A DNA stretch of 64,000 nucleotides, taken from contig NZ_JAGSOJ010000002.1 in the NCBI RefSeq assembly GCF_023684385.1, positions 186,001 through 250,000 of the forward strand, given 5' to 3'. The notes under the pieces were generated by a model that saw nothing but the letters and a program-made list of their open reading frames with translations, was not told the DNA's origin and did not search any database. The DNA comes from Oceanirhabdus seepicola (GTDB lineage: Bacteria; Bacillota; Clostridia; Clostridiales; Clostridiaceae). Of the stretch, positions 43,874 through 53,507 are shown piece by piece (position 1 is the stretch's first letter; every line of letters begins with the position of its first letter). The position numbers were made by a program, and so were the translations under genes.

Positions 43874-45049
43874 TTATCTTACAAAATCTAAAGCAGTTTC
43901 AAATACAGGTTTAATAACTTCTTTTTACTATTTTATCTCTACAAAATTTCCAATACAATCATATTTAGCATCTATAACCAATTCGCCTTTTTTATTGATT
44001 ACACCACACTTATTTTTAAGACAAACAGAAGCCAAGCCATTTGTAAAGTTGCTGTCATATTCAAATTTTGCTGGAGTAATTTCAGTACCTGTGGTATCAA
44101 TAAAACCCCATTTTCCTCCTGAATTATAGCATGCAATCCCTTCATGAAAATCTAAGAGAGTATCATATATATAGGGTATAATTAAATTGCCATCTTTGTC
44201 TATAACTCCATCCTTATTAGTTTTGAAGGAAGTAACAATGGAATATCCGTCATTGAATTCAATGCTAGTGTTGTATTTAAGGTCTATTACTTTTTCTCCA
44301 TTCTTATTAATAAAGCCGTTTCCGTTTTTAGTTTCTACATAGGCTAACCCTTCTTTGAATGGGAATGATGTTTGGTATATTGGAGGAATAATCCATTATC
44401 CGTAAATGTTTATAAAGCCCATTTTCCCATTATCGTTTTCTTTTGCTATGAGATCTTCGCTGAAATCAGATACCATTTCAAAACTATTTTGATCTTCAAT
44501 TATTAATAATATTTCGCCATTTGGGTTTATGAATTCATAGAAAATATTATTTTTTCTGTGTAAGAAAGTAGCAACACCTTCATTAAATGGAGAAGCCCAA
44601 TCAAATTGAGGTTCAATAACATAGTCGCCTGATTTGTCAATATATCCATAATCTTTGCCAGTTTCTTTTAATAAGGCACGTCCATCATTAAAATTAGTAG
44701 AATCAGATGGTTCATAGTCACTTTCGTTGAATTCAAATTTAGGTTTTATTACCCACTCACCATAAGGATTGATGTATCCCCATTCTTGACATTTATTACA
44801 GGCTAAAGCTAGTCCCTCGTGGAAATCTCTAAGCGCTGTGATATCAGATGTTGGGTCAAAAACCCATTCTCCTGAGCTTGTCATAACTCCCCACTTTCCA
44901 TTAAATCTTGCAGGAGCAACAAGGGTACCTTCCTTTAGAGAGAGAGTATCAAGAGTACGTGATTTACTCTGTGTTGAGGAACAACTTATAAATGAAGTAA
45001 ATAATAAAAGAATTAATGTAAAAGTAATAAGTTTAAATAGTTTTTTCAT
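43874..45049 (-). pseudogene. WG-repeat lipoprotein gene, broken
   Basis: Starts at ATG 45049 (SD AAAGGATG) with a lipobox (LLFTSFISC). The frame hits TAA at 44396-44398, inside the sequence IYG*WIIPPI, but downstream codons continue in the same frame with good WG repeats (KWGFIDTTGTEITPAKF, CGVINKKGELVID). It then meets TAG-TAA at 43925-43930, immediately followed by the family's normal C-terminus (KEVIKPVFETALDFV). So there is one nonsense mutation plus a deletion/stop near the end. A truncated 218-residue product could still be made. Confidence 0.85.
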
Positions 45050-45151
45050 ATAATCATCCTTTCTAAAATGTTGCATGGTAAGTTAAGCTTTAACATTCTA
45101 TTGTATAGTAAATTGTTGTATATACGCAAAAGTTGGTTCAATCACCCATAA

Positions 45152-46291
45152 TCAATCAATAAATTTAAAAGCAAGTTCAAATATAGGTTTTATTACATAA
45201 TTACCTTCTTTATCTATATAACCATATTTTTCATCAGATTTCACTATGGCTAGGTTATTTGAAAAAGCGGAAGTTAAATCAAATTTAGCCTTAATTGCTA
45301 ATTCACCATTTTTATTTAAATAGCCATATTTATTATTTATTTTAACTGATATCATCCCTTCAGAATACCCGTCTATCATCTCAATGTAATCGTGTTTTGG
45401 TTTAATAATCCATTGACCATTTTTATTAATAATTCCATATTTATTGTTTACTTCTACAGCAGCCAAACCTTCTTTAAAATAAGATACACTATCATACTTA
45501 GGTTTTATAGCCCAATCACCAGTATTATCAATGAAGCCCCACGTACCCTCATATTCTACGCCTGCTAATTCTTCAGAAAATTTACTTCCTCTATCAAACT
45601 TTGCTTCTATAACCCACTGTCCTTGTTTATTAATAAAACCTACTTTCCAATTATCATTTTCTCTTAATAGTAACCCTTCTGAAAAATAAGAGATAACATC
45701 ATATGCATTTTTATCTTCCAATTTTAGTACCTCTTCTCCTTCTTTATTTATATAAAAATATCCTTGCTCACTGAGATATACATTAGCTAAGCCTTCTGAA
45801 AAAGAATATGCGTCAAAGAACTTAGGTTCAATAATCCATTCACCCTTTGTGTCAATAAGACCATAATTACCATTGATACATATAAAAGCTACTCCTTCAT
45901 TAAAACCTAATACACCAAGTTCTCCGTGAGTAGGATTAAATTTAGGTTCTATCACCCAATCTCCCATCTTATCTATGAATCCCCACTTACCATTTGAAGA
46001 TTGTGCTAGGGCTAAACCTTCAGAGGGAGGAAGCACTTTCTTATAATCTAAATTTGGTTCAACAACCCAAGTGCCTTTTTGATCAATAACGCCCCATTTA
46101 CCGTCATATTTAACGAGTGCTAAAGGAATATCTTTAGCATCTTCAATTGAGGTGGTTTCTTCTTTGACAGAATTTAATAGTAAACTTTTTTTGTTAGATG
46201 GTTCAGAAGAAGTACAACTACACAAATCAAATATCAAAAAAACTTGAATAAAGAATAAGAACATTAATTTTTTAATTTTCACATTTTTCAT
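45152..46291 (-). CDS. WG-repeat lipoprotein B
   Basis: 379 aa from ATG 46291 (SD GGGGGGTG). Signal with lipobox-like LIFDLCSC, then about nine WG repeats (KWGVIDQKGTWVVEPN, KYGIINKNGQWIIKPK). It is the most divergent intact member of the array in its middle repeats. Same strand as the other WG genes, with its own SD and no obvious terminator between copies. Confidence 0.82.
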   Translation of the reverse strand: MKNVKIKKLMFLFFIQVFLIFDLCSCTSSEPSNKKSLLLNSVKEETTSIEDAKDIPLALVKYDGKWGVIDQKGTWVVEPNLDYKKVLPPSEGLALAQSSNGKWGFIDKMGDWVIEPKFNPTHGELGVLGFNEGVAFICINGNYGLIDTKGEWIIEPKFFDAYSFSEGLANVYLSEQGYFYINKEGEEVLKLEDKNAYDVISYFSEGLLLRENDNWKVGFINKQGQWVIEAKFDRGSKFSEELAGVEYEGTWGFIDNTGDWAIKPKYDSVSYFKEGLAAVEVNNKYGIINKNGQWIIKPKHDYIEMIDGYSEGMISVKINNKYGYLNKNGELAIKAKFDLTSAFSNNLAIVKSDEKYGYIDKEGNYVIKPIFELAFKFID

Positions 46292-46409
46292 ATTTAACAC
46301 CCCCCGAAAATCAATAAGCATTATATAGAATAAAAGGTTTATTGTGATTGTAAAGAAAGTTTTGGAAATATAAATTTATGTGGATATTTATTATATGTAT
46401 ACATTAATC

Positions 46410-47558
46410 TTATTTTACAAAATTCAAAGCATCTTCAAATACAGGTTTAACAACCTCATTACCATTCTTATCTATATAACCGTATTTTTCGTTAAGAATA
46501 ACTACTGATAATCCATTGGAGAATGGGTAAGTTTCATCATATTTGGGTTTTACTATTACCTTACCATCTTTATTTAAATATCCTGATTTATCACCAGTCC
46601 ATACTTCAATCATACCTTCGATACAATCACCGAGAAAGTGATATTTAGGTTGGATAACCCAATTGCCAGAAGTATTAATCATACCTTCTTTACCATCCAA
46701 TTCAACAGCAGCTAGTCCTTCAGAAAAATGAGATGATAGGCTAAAGTTAGGTTTAATGACCCAGGAACCTTTTTTATCTATGAATCCAACTTTATCATTT
46801 AGTGTAGCTGATGCAAGCCCTTCATGAAAGCTACCGCTGTCTTCGTATATTGCTTCTATTACCCATTCACCTTTTTTATTTATATAGCCTATTTTCCCTT
46901 TGGAATTTGCCTTAGTTGCTAATCCTTCTGAAAACCCAAGAATGAGTTCGTAGTTGTTATCATCAGAAAAAATGAATGCAATATTTCCGTTAGTATCTAC
47001 ATAACCTTTTTTTCTTTGATCATTTTCATAATATGAAACATAAGCTAGTCCATCTGAAAATTGATCAATAGAAAAAAAACTTGGTTCTACAATCCAATTT
47101 CCTTCTTTATCAATTATCCCATAAGTAAAATCAGTTCCAGCAAATGCTCTATTATTATTAAAGTAGCCTAAATTTGTATTTGAAATACTTGAGTTATCAT
47201 TAGAAAATCTAGGAGTAATAACCCAATCTCCCAATTTATTAATAAAACCCCATTTATCATTTTCAGCTTGTGCTTTTGCTAAGCCATCTGAAAATTGACA
47301 AACGTTTTTAAAACTCATAGTAGGATCTTTAATCCAATTCCCTTCTTTGTCGATAACACCCCATTTACCTTCATGCTTAACCATAGCCAGTGGTTCATCT
47401 TTAACATCCTCAATAGTGATTGTTTCTTCTTTGACTGAATTTAATAGTGAACTTTTTTTATTTGATGGTTTGGAAGAATTGCAACTACATAAACCAAAAA
47501 TCAAAAGAAGTTGGATAAAAAATAAAAATAATACTCTTTTTAATTTTACATTTTTCAT
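46410..47558 (-). CDS. WG-repeat lipoprotein C
   Basis: 382 aa from ATG 47558. Signal with lipobox-like LIFGLCSC. Nine or so WG repeats, close to those of copy A throughout (for example EGKWGVIDKEGNW, DKSGYLNKDGKVIVKP and the same C-terminus NEVVKPVFEDALNFV). It heads the array on the minus strand. Confidence 0.82.
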   Translation of the reverse strand: MKNVKLKRVLFLFFIQLLLIFGLCSCNSSKPSNKKSSLLNSVKEETITIEDVKDEPLAMVKHEGKWGVIDKEGNWIKDPTMSFKNVCQFSDGLAKAQAENDKWGFINKLGDWVITPRFSNDNSSISNTNLGYFNNNRAFAGTDFTYGIIDKEGNWIVEPSFFSIDQFSDGLAYVSYYENDQRKKGYVDTNGNIAFIFSDDNNYELILGFSEGLATKANSKGKIGYINKKGEWVIEAIYEDSGSFHEGLASATLNDKVGFIDKKGSWVIKPNFSLSSHFSEGLAAVELDGKEGMINTSGNWVIQPKYHFLGDCIEGMIEVWTGDKSGYLNKDGKVIVKPKYDETYPFSNGLSVVILNEKYGYIDKNGNEVVKPVFEDALNFVK

Positions 47559-47669
47559 ATTTAACACCCCCAGGAATCAATGATTACATTATACCATAAA
47601 AAGTATTGTATGGAATATAATTGAAAAGTTTTGCGGTTTGTTATGTAATTTTTAAGCACATTGTGTTTT

Positions 47670-47795
47670 GGTGTGTTTAAAAGACTTTTGATAATTTAAG
47701 TTTGCATTCGTACTACTCAGAAGAGGTTTATTTGAATGTGCCTTATAGGTGCATTAGTCTTTATAGCTGTAGTATCTTTAATAGGGACAGATAAG
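47670..47795 (-). pseudogene. Decayed 3' fragment related to the 36614 gene
   Basis: Plus-strand segments CTTTTGATAATTTAAGTTT (47684 on) and GTATCTTTAATAGGGACAG (47771 on) are identical to segments at the 3' end of the 36614-37174 gene; the DNA between is eroded and has no open frame. No start or 5' part remains. The rest of the 47559-47926 gap holds a TATAAT (47875-47880) for the next gene. Confidence 0.7.
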
Positions 47796-47926
47796 GAGAA
47801 CTAACTTGTGCTAATGTAACAAACCTGTAACTTTTTCTTCATACTTATGTAACTTAAAGAAAGATTACAAGATGTATAATTAGGACATACATTAAATTAA
47901 TGAAATATTGTTTAGGAGAGATTTGT

Positions 47927-49057
47927 ATGAGGAAAATTTTAAATATAATGGCGGTATTATTAGCAATAACATTAATTACATCTTGTTCACCAAATGGGAA
48001 TAAGAAGATAGATGTAGATAATAACAAAAAAGCAGAGGACAAGACTTCAGATGATAAGAAAGAGGATGTTAAGTATTCTGGTAAGGATATTATAATTGGA
48101 CTTAAACATAAAGTGGACACAGATATTCTTTATACTACTATAGTTCTAAAGGATGAAGAGATGCTGCCATATGAAGTAGAGAAGGATGTTATTCTTTTCC
48201 CATACAGGGATGAAATGTACAAGTTTCAGGTAGCTGAATTCAATGATGAATCTGTTAATGAAGAGATGAAGGATGAATATGATGAAGTGCTAGGGGAATA
48301 CCCACTATACGCATATAATCATAAGTTTAACTTTAAAGATATTCAATTCTTAAAGAAGGAAGAAGAAGCAATGTCTAAAAGAACAATAGAGGAGCTTACG
48401 CCTGAGGAAGGTGATATCTCCAATATCAAATTTGGACGAGATGAGATAATGGCAATAGGTGATGGATTTATATCATTAAAAGAATATACCATGTCAACAG
48501 GTGGTGGAAGCATGGTACACGCAAATAGTGTGAACAAGATATATAGTATAGACGGGCTGAATGATAATAAGGCACTTGAATTACATGAGGTATTTAATGG
48601 AGATTTAGATAAAGCCTTAATAGAAGTAATGGAAAACAATGAGGTTAAGGAAGAGGCAAAGGAAGATGGAAATATAAAAGATGAGTTCTACTTTGATAAG
48701 GAGAATATAACAATTGTAGGACATGAGGGTGAGCTAGTTTTAGGATTACCTTATGTCCAGGAGTTCACTCATACGGGGAATGGGACACACTTTAAAGATA
48801 TGTTGGATTATTCAAAAATACCAGTGGAACTTAAAGACGGGTTTAAAAGAGCTAAGCTTCCTGTTGAATATAAAGAGTTAGAAGAAAATATTGAAGAATT
48901 AAGAGAAGCTTATTATCTTAAAGAAACAGATGCAATTGTTGTGCTAACTAAGGATTCATTAAGATTGTATATGAAAGGAAACAGAGAGTGGAATAAGCCA
49001 GATAAATCAATACCTATTAATGGTGAGAGTTATATAGTTTATGTTGGAGAGGCTTAA
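47927..49057 (+). CDS. Lipoprotein of unknown function
   Basis: 376 aa. ATG 47927 behind TAGGAGAG; the ATG at 47900 precedes the SD. Lipobox LITSC (Cys at about residue 20), then an Asp/Lys linker and an acidic mature domain. The second half (about 195-330: STGGGSMVHANSVNKIYSIDGL; LGLPYVQEFTHTGNGTHFKDM) resembles DUF3298/RsiV-like lipoproteins, but weakly. Divergent from the WG array. Its stop codon is followed at once by a MITE-like element. Confidence 0.6.
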   Translation: MRKILNIMAVLLAITLITSCSPNGNKKIDVDNNKKAEDKTSDDKKEDVKYSGKDIIIGLKHKVDTDILYTTIVLKDEEMLPYEVEKDVILFPYRDEMYKFQVAEFNDESVNEEMKDEYDEVLGEYPLYAYNHKFNFKDIQFLKKEEEAMSKRTIEELTPEEGDISNIKFGRDEIMAIGDGFISLKEYTMSTGGGSMVHANSVNKIYSIDGLNDNKALELHEVFNGDLDKALIEVMENNEVKEEAKEDGNIKDEFYFDKENITIVGHEGELVLGLPYVQEFTHTGNGTHFKDMLDYSKIPVELKDGFKRAKLPVEYKELEENIEELREAYYLKETDAIVVLTKDSLRLYMKGNREWNKPDKSIPINGESYIVYVGEA

Positions 49058-49059
49058 AA

Positions 49060-49380
49060 ATATAATGAAGAATGGATAATGTATAATGGAGAATGATTGA
49101 CATTTCACTCTGTGAAATTGTAATTTTATTCTTAAAAACATTTCAATTAACAACAAGAAAGTTAGTGACATTTTAATATGTCGCTAACTTTTTTCTTTTA
49201 GTTCTGAAAATTTTAGTTATTAAAAAAAGAGAACATAGTTGAACTTTAAATACAATATTTTATCTAAGATAAAATAAGTGAAACTGCATTAACCTAAAGA
49301 ACAATAAGATGTAGTTTCTGCCATAAAGCAGAAACATCCATCATTATACATTATCAATTATCCATTATACATTTGTTTTT
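49060..49380 (+). mobile_element. MITE-like element with terminal inverted repeats, carrying hairpin copy 4
   Basis: The left end (ATAATGAAGAATGGATAATGT) and right end (ACATTATCAATTATCCATTAT) are imperfect inverted repeats. Inside are a terminator-like hairpin (49162-49195) and, near the right end, repeat-family stem GTTTCTGC-CATAAA-GCAGAAAC (49314-49335). There is no coding capacity. A related longer element lies at 56812-57270. Confidence 0.65.
49162..49196 (+). terminator. Terminator inside the MITE-like element
   Basis: AGTTAGTGACA / TGTCGCTAACT with an 8-nt loop, then TTTTTT. It would end transcription of the 47927 lipoprotein gene. The second element has the analogous hairpin at about 57059-57093. 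Confidence 0.75.
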
Positions 49381-49384
49381 CAGT

Positions 49385-49426
49385 AAGTCTGTATTTTTTT
49401 ACAACAAAAAAATGCAGACTTTTTTA
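49385..49426 (+). terminator. Second terminator before the xylF region
   Basis: AGTCTGTATTTTTTT, short ACAAC loop, AAAAAAATGCAGACT, then TTTTT: a 15-bp stem with one mismatch. Confidence 0.8.
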
Positions 49427-49433
49427 ATAGAAT

Positions 49434-49512
49434 GTTAAGTATGTTAAAAAAGTTAAGAAAATATAGAAATCTTATAGAATTCTGTTATTAAAATATTTAC
49501 AAATGGTAAGTA
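49434..49512 (+). promoter_or_regulatory. Candidate YesN-controlled xylF promoter region with 9-bp direct repeats
   Basis: GTTAAG (49434), GTTAAA (49443) and GTTAAG (49452) recur every 9 bp. A TATAAT lies about 60 bp downstream (near 49516) without a good -35, as expected for an activator-dependent promoter. No catabolite-response element (cre) was recognised here. Confidence 0.4.
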
Positions 49513-49592
49513 TAATGAAATCAAGAGGTACACAAGGGATAAATTTTTAAGAATTAAGTAGTTCATTAAAAATATTTAAGGGGGAATAAACC

Positions 49593-50609
49593 ATGAAAAG
49601 ATTAGTATCAATATTAATTGCTGTATTAATGGTTGCAACAGTTTTTGTAGGTTGTGGTAAGGATAAGGCTGCATCATCAGATAAGATTAAAGTAGGATTA
49701 TCGCTTCCGACTCAAAGGGAAGAAAGATGGGTAAGAGATAAGGCTAAAATGGAAGCAGTTGCTGAGGAAATGGGTATCGAATTAATTGTTAAGGTTGCAG
49801 ATGCTAACATGCAAGAGCAAACTACACAAGTAGAAGCTTTATTAAATCAAGGTATCGACGTTTTAATATTAGCTCCACATGATGCTTCAGCTGCAGCGTC
49901 ATTAGTTGAAATGGCTAAGAAAGATGATGTACCAGTAATATCTTATGACAGATTAATTACAGGAACTGATAAATTAGATTACTATATTTCTTTTGATAAC
50001 GTAAAAGTTGGAGAAATTCAAGGAAAATTCATTAGTGAAATGGTTCCAGAAGGAAACTACATCATTATGTCAGGAGCTCCAACAGATAATAATGCTAAGT
50101 TATTTAAAGAGGGTGCTATGAAGCACATCCAACCTCTAATAGATTCAGGGAAAATCAACGTTATAGCTGAACAAGCTGTTGAAAACTGGGTACCAGAGAA
50201 CGCTCTTAAAATTGTTGAAGCTGCTTTAGCTGCTAATGACAATAAGGTTGATGGTATATTAGCTCCAAATGATGGTACTGCAGGTGCTGCAATCCAAGCT
50301 TTGGCAGCTCAGGGGTTAGCTGGTCAGGTGCCAATAACTGGACAAGATGCTGAAAAATCAGGAGCTAAGAGAATTATGGAAGGAACTCAATCTATGACAG
50401 TATTTAAAGATACTAGAGATCTTGGTCAAGCTGCAATAGAAACTGCAATGAAAATCGCTAAAGGTGAAAAAGTTGAAACTAATAGCGCGGTAGATAATGG
50501 TGTAATAGAAGTTCCAACAGTATCACTTGATGCTAAAGTTGTAACAAAAGATAACATAAAAGCAATATTAATAGACAGTGGATATATGAGTGAAGATGAT
50601 CTTAAATAA
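49593..50609 (+). CDS. xylF: D-xylose ABC transporter binding lipoprotein
   Basis: 338 aa. Lipoprotein signal with lipobox VFVGC (Cys at about 20). XylF/type I binding fold: KVGLSLPTQREERWVRDKAK, DVLILAPHDASAA, VISYDRLITGTDKLDYYISFDN, GILAPNDGTAGAAIQAL, ITGQDAEKSGAKRIMEGTQ. It captures the sugar for XylGH. The motifs ERW.RD, SYDRL and GQDAE are those of xylose-type members. First gene of xylFGH; an intercistronic hairpin follows and probably protects its mRNA 3' end. Confidence 0.9.
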   Translation: MKRLVSILIAVLMVATVFVGCGKDKAASSDKIKVGLSLPTQREERWVRDKAKMEAVAEEMGIELIVKVADANMQEQTTQVEALLNQGIDVLILAPHDASAAASLVEMAKKDDVPVISYDRLITGTDKLDYYISFDNVKVGEIQGKFISEMVPEGNYIIMSGAPTDNNAKLFKEGAMKHIQPLIDSGKINVIAEQAVENWVPENALKIVEAALAANDNKVDGILAPNDGTAGAAIQALAAQGLAGQVPITGQDAEKSGAKRIMEGTQSMTVFKDTRDLGQAAIETAMKIAKGEKVETNSAVDNGVIEVPTVSLDAKVVTKDNIKAILIDSGYMSEDDLK

Positions 50610-50626
50610 TTAAAAATATTGACTGC

Positions 50627-50660
50627 CGAGGAATAGCTTATGGTGTTATTCCTCGCTTTT
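50627..50660 (+). other. Intercistronic hairpin between xylF and xylG
   Basis: CGAGGAATA (50627-50635), 11-nt loop, TATTCCTCG (50647-50655), then CTTTT. Such hairpins after binding-protein genes commonly stabilise or partly terminate the mRNA, so that binding protein is made in excess over ATPase and permease. Confidence 0.7.
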
Positions 50661-50680
50661 AAGGAAGGTGGTCTTGTGTG

Positions 50681-52213
50681 ATGAAAGATAAATATATATT
50701 AGAGATGCAGAACATTGTTAAAGAATTTCCAGGAGTAAAAGCCCTTGATAATGTTAACTTCAAGGTAAAAGCTGGGGAAATACATGCTCTTGTAGGAGAA
50801 AATGGAGCGGGTAAATCTACACTTATGAAGGTGCTTAGTGGAGTTCATCCAAAGGGAAGTTATGAAGGAAAGATTATTATTGAAGGAAAAGAACAGAGCT
50901 ACAGCGATATAAAAGAAAGTGAAGAAGCTGGAGTAGGAATTATTTATCAAGAATTAGCATTAGTTAAAGAGATGAATATATGCGAAAATATTTTTTTAGG
51001 TAATGAGTTTCAGAAGATGGGAATCATTAATTGGAACAAGGCAATGTCAAAAACTCAGGAATTGTTGAAAAGAGTTGGTTTGGATGATAAGCCTAATGCT
51101 AAAATTATGAATCTTGGAATAGGTAAGCAGCAGTTAGTTGAGATTGCGAAAGCATTATCAAAGAATATTAAAATTCTTATTTTAGATGAACCAACAGCTG
51201 CATTAAACGAAGATGATAGTGAAAATTTATTGGAGATTATAAGAGAGCTAAAGAAACAGGGAATAAGTTGTATTTATATTTCACATAAATTAAAGGAAGT
51301 AAAGGCAATAGCCGATACTATAACGATTTTAAGAGATGGAAAAACAATAGAAACATTTGAAAATGAAGAAAATACATCAATGGATAGAGTTATCACAGGT
51401 ATGGTTGGAAGAGAGATGGGGCAGTTGTTCCCAAGGGAAGAACATACTCCTGGAGATGTGGTTCTTGATGTTAAGGATTGGAATGTATATAACCCAGAAT
51501 TACCAGATAAAAAAGCAATTGATAATATAAGTTTTAAGGCAAGAAAGGGAGAAATCTTAGGAATTGCAGGACTTATGGGTGCAGGTAGAACAGAACTTAT
51601 GATGAGTCTTATTGGTGCATATGGTATTAATAAGAGTGGAGAAATATGTATAGAAGGGCAAAAGTTAAGTATAAAAGGTCCTAAAGCAGCAATTGAAAAT
51701 GGTTTATGTTATTTATCTGAGGATAGAAAGAAGACCGGTTTGGTTTTAGATATGGATATTAAACAGAATACAACTTTAGCTAGTTTAGATAAAATTTCTT
51801 CAATTTTCGGTATTAATGAAAATGAAGAAATAAGAGTTTCAAATGATTACGTTAAGGCACTTAAAACAAAAACACCATCCATAGAACAGAAGGTTAAGAA
51901 TTTAAGTGGTGGTAACCAACAAAAGGTGGTTATTGCAAAATGGCTTATGGCTGAGCCTAAGGTTCTTGTTCTAGATGAGCCTACAAGAGGGATAGATGTT
52001 GGGGCTAAGTATGAAATATACAACATCATGAATCAACTTGTTGCTAAAGGTGTTAGCATAATTATGATATCTTCTGAATTACCTGAGATTTTAGGTATGA
52101 GTGATAGAATCCTTGTAATGCATGAAGGAAAGTTTACTGCAGAGCTTGATTATAAAGAGGCTGATCAGGAGAAGGTAATGTACTATGCAACTGGCGGTAA
52201 TCTCAATAATTAG
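50681..52213 (+). CDS. xylG: Xylose ABC transporter ATPase (two ABC domains)
   Basis: 510 aa, with ATG 50681 behind AAGGAAGGTGG; a GTG directly precedes it. Duplicated ABC domains as in sugar importers of the CUT2 family. First: GENGAGKSTLMKVLSG (Walker A), LGIGKQQLVEIAKAL (signature), ILILDEPTAAL (Walker B). Second: GLMGAGRTELM (degenerate Walker A), LSGGNQQKVVIAKWL and VLVLDEPTRGIDVGAK. It energises uptake through XylH. Confidence 0.95.
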   Translation: MKDKYILEMQNIVKEFPGVKALDNVNFKVKAGEIHALVGENGAGKSTLMKVLSGVHPKGSYEGKIIIEGKEQSYSDIKESEEAGVGIIYQELALVKEMNICENIFLGNEFQKMGIINWNKAMSKTQELLKRVGLDDKPNAKIMNLGIGKQQLVEIAKALSKNIKILILDEPTAALNEDDSENLLEIIRELKKQGISCIYISHKLKEVKAIADTITILRDGKTIETFENEENTSMDRVITGMVGREMGQLFPREEHTPGDVVLDVKDWNVYNPELPDKKAIDNISFKARKGEILGIAGLMGAGRTELMMSLIGAYGINKSGEICIEGQKLSIKGPKAAIENGLCYLSEDRKKTGLVLDMDIKQNTTLASLDKISSIFGINENEEIRVSNDYVKALKTKTPSIEQKVKNLSGGNQQKVVIAKWLMAEPKVLVLDEPTRGIDVGAKYEIYNIMNQLVAKGVSIIMISSELPEILGMSDRILVMHEGKFTAELDYKEADQEKVMYYATGGNLNN

Positions 52214-52253
52214 GCATAAGGAATAAGGCATAAAGATAAGGAGGATTATTAAC

Positions 52254-53474
52254 ATGGCTCAACAAGATAAATTAAATAATAAGAGTGTGTTAGATATTAT
52301 AAAATTTCAATTAAAAAATAATATAAGACAATATACAATGTTTATAGCATTAATAGGAATAATGGTGATTTTTTCATTACTAAACGGTAATTTCTTCACA
52401 CCTAGAAATCTATCCACTCTTATGTTACAGACTGCACATATCGCAATTCTTGCATGTGGTGTTGTACTGGTAATTGTAGCTGGTCATATAGACCTATCCA
52501 TAGGAGCAGTTGTAGGTTTAACAGGTGCAACATGTGCTATTCTTATGAGAAACTTTGGTGGAGGACCAGGCGGTATTGCTCTAGCAGTTATTATTACTTT
52601 AGCAATCGGTGCTATTATAGGTCTTTGGCAAGGATATTGGGTTGCTTATAGAAATGTACCTGCTTTTATTGTTACCTTAGCGGGTATGATGTTCTTCAAT
52701 GGATTACTTCTTAAAATAACAAATGGTGAAACAGTAACTGTTCCAAATGCATTTAAGGTTATTGGACAAGATTATATTCCAACAATATTTGGAGGATCAA
52801 ATTCAGTAAAGGATATGATTCCTCATAATACAACTATTATAATGTTAATCGCAATAATTGCTATATATGTAATTATGGAGTTAAGGAAGAGAAAAGAAAG
52901 AGAAACATATGAGTTTGAAGTTCTTCCATCAACATTATTTGTTCTTAAGCTTTTAGTGGTAATATCAATGATTTCTTTCGTATTTATAATCTTATCACTT
53001 TATCGTGGAGTTCCTTATTCAACATTATTATTAATGGTTGTTGGTGGTCTCTACACATTTATTACCACTAAAACTACTTTTGGTAGACATGTATATGCTA
53101 TTGGCGGAAATAAAGAAGCTGCAAAGTTATCTGGTATTGACATTAAGAAGAGAACACTATGGATATTTATATCATCAGGTATATTAGGTGCAATTGGTGG
53201 TATGTTATTTACAGCAAGACTTGCTTCTGCAACAGCAGCGGCGGGACAAGGTATGGAACTTGAAGTTATAGCAGCAGCTATCATTGGTGGAACAAGTACC
53301 CTTGGAGGAGAAGGAACTATAATGGGAGCTATCGTAGGTGCTCTAGTTATGGCAACTCTAAATAATGGTATGCTTCTGATGGATGTTGGTACACCAGAGA
53401 GACTTATTGTTAAAGGTTTCGTACTGTTATTAGCAGTATGGATTGATATATCAACAAGAAAGAAAAATGCGTAA
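52254..53474 (+). CDS. xylH: Xylose ABC transporter permease
   Basis: 406 aa, about 10 membrane segments, BPD_transp_2 family (CUT2 permease). Typical blocks: AHIAILACGVVLVIVAGHIDLSIGAV, VPAFIVTLAGMMFFNGLL, YAIGGNKEAAKLSGIDIKK and VIAAAIIGGTSTLGGEGTI. Its length (about 400 with an extended middle) matches XylH rather than the shorter RbsC. SD AAGGAGG. Ends with a strong terminator. Confidence 0.95.
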   Translation: MAQQDKLNNKSVLDIIKFQLKNNIRQYTMFIALIGIMVIFSLLNGNFFTPRNLSTLMLQTAHIAILACGVVLVIVAGHIDLSIGAVVGLTGATCAILMRNFGGGPGGIALAVIITLAIGAIIGLWQGYWVAYRNVPAFIVTLAGMMFFNGLLLKITNGETVTVPNAFKVIGQDYIPTIFGGSNSVKDMIPHNTTIIMLIAIIAIYVIMELRKRKERETYEFEVLPSTLFVLKLLVVISMISFVFIILSLYRGVPYSTLLLMVVGGLYTFITTKTTFGRHVYAIGGNKEAAKLSGIDIKKRTLWIFISSGILGAIGGMLFTARLASATAAAGQGMELEVIAAAIIGGTSTLGGEGTIMGAIVGALVMATLNNGMLLMDVGTPERLIVKGFVLLLAVWIDISTRKKNA

Positions 53475-53507
53475 TATTATTTACAATATATATAAATCCC
53501 CTTCTTG

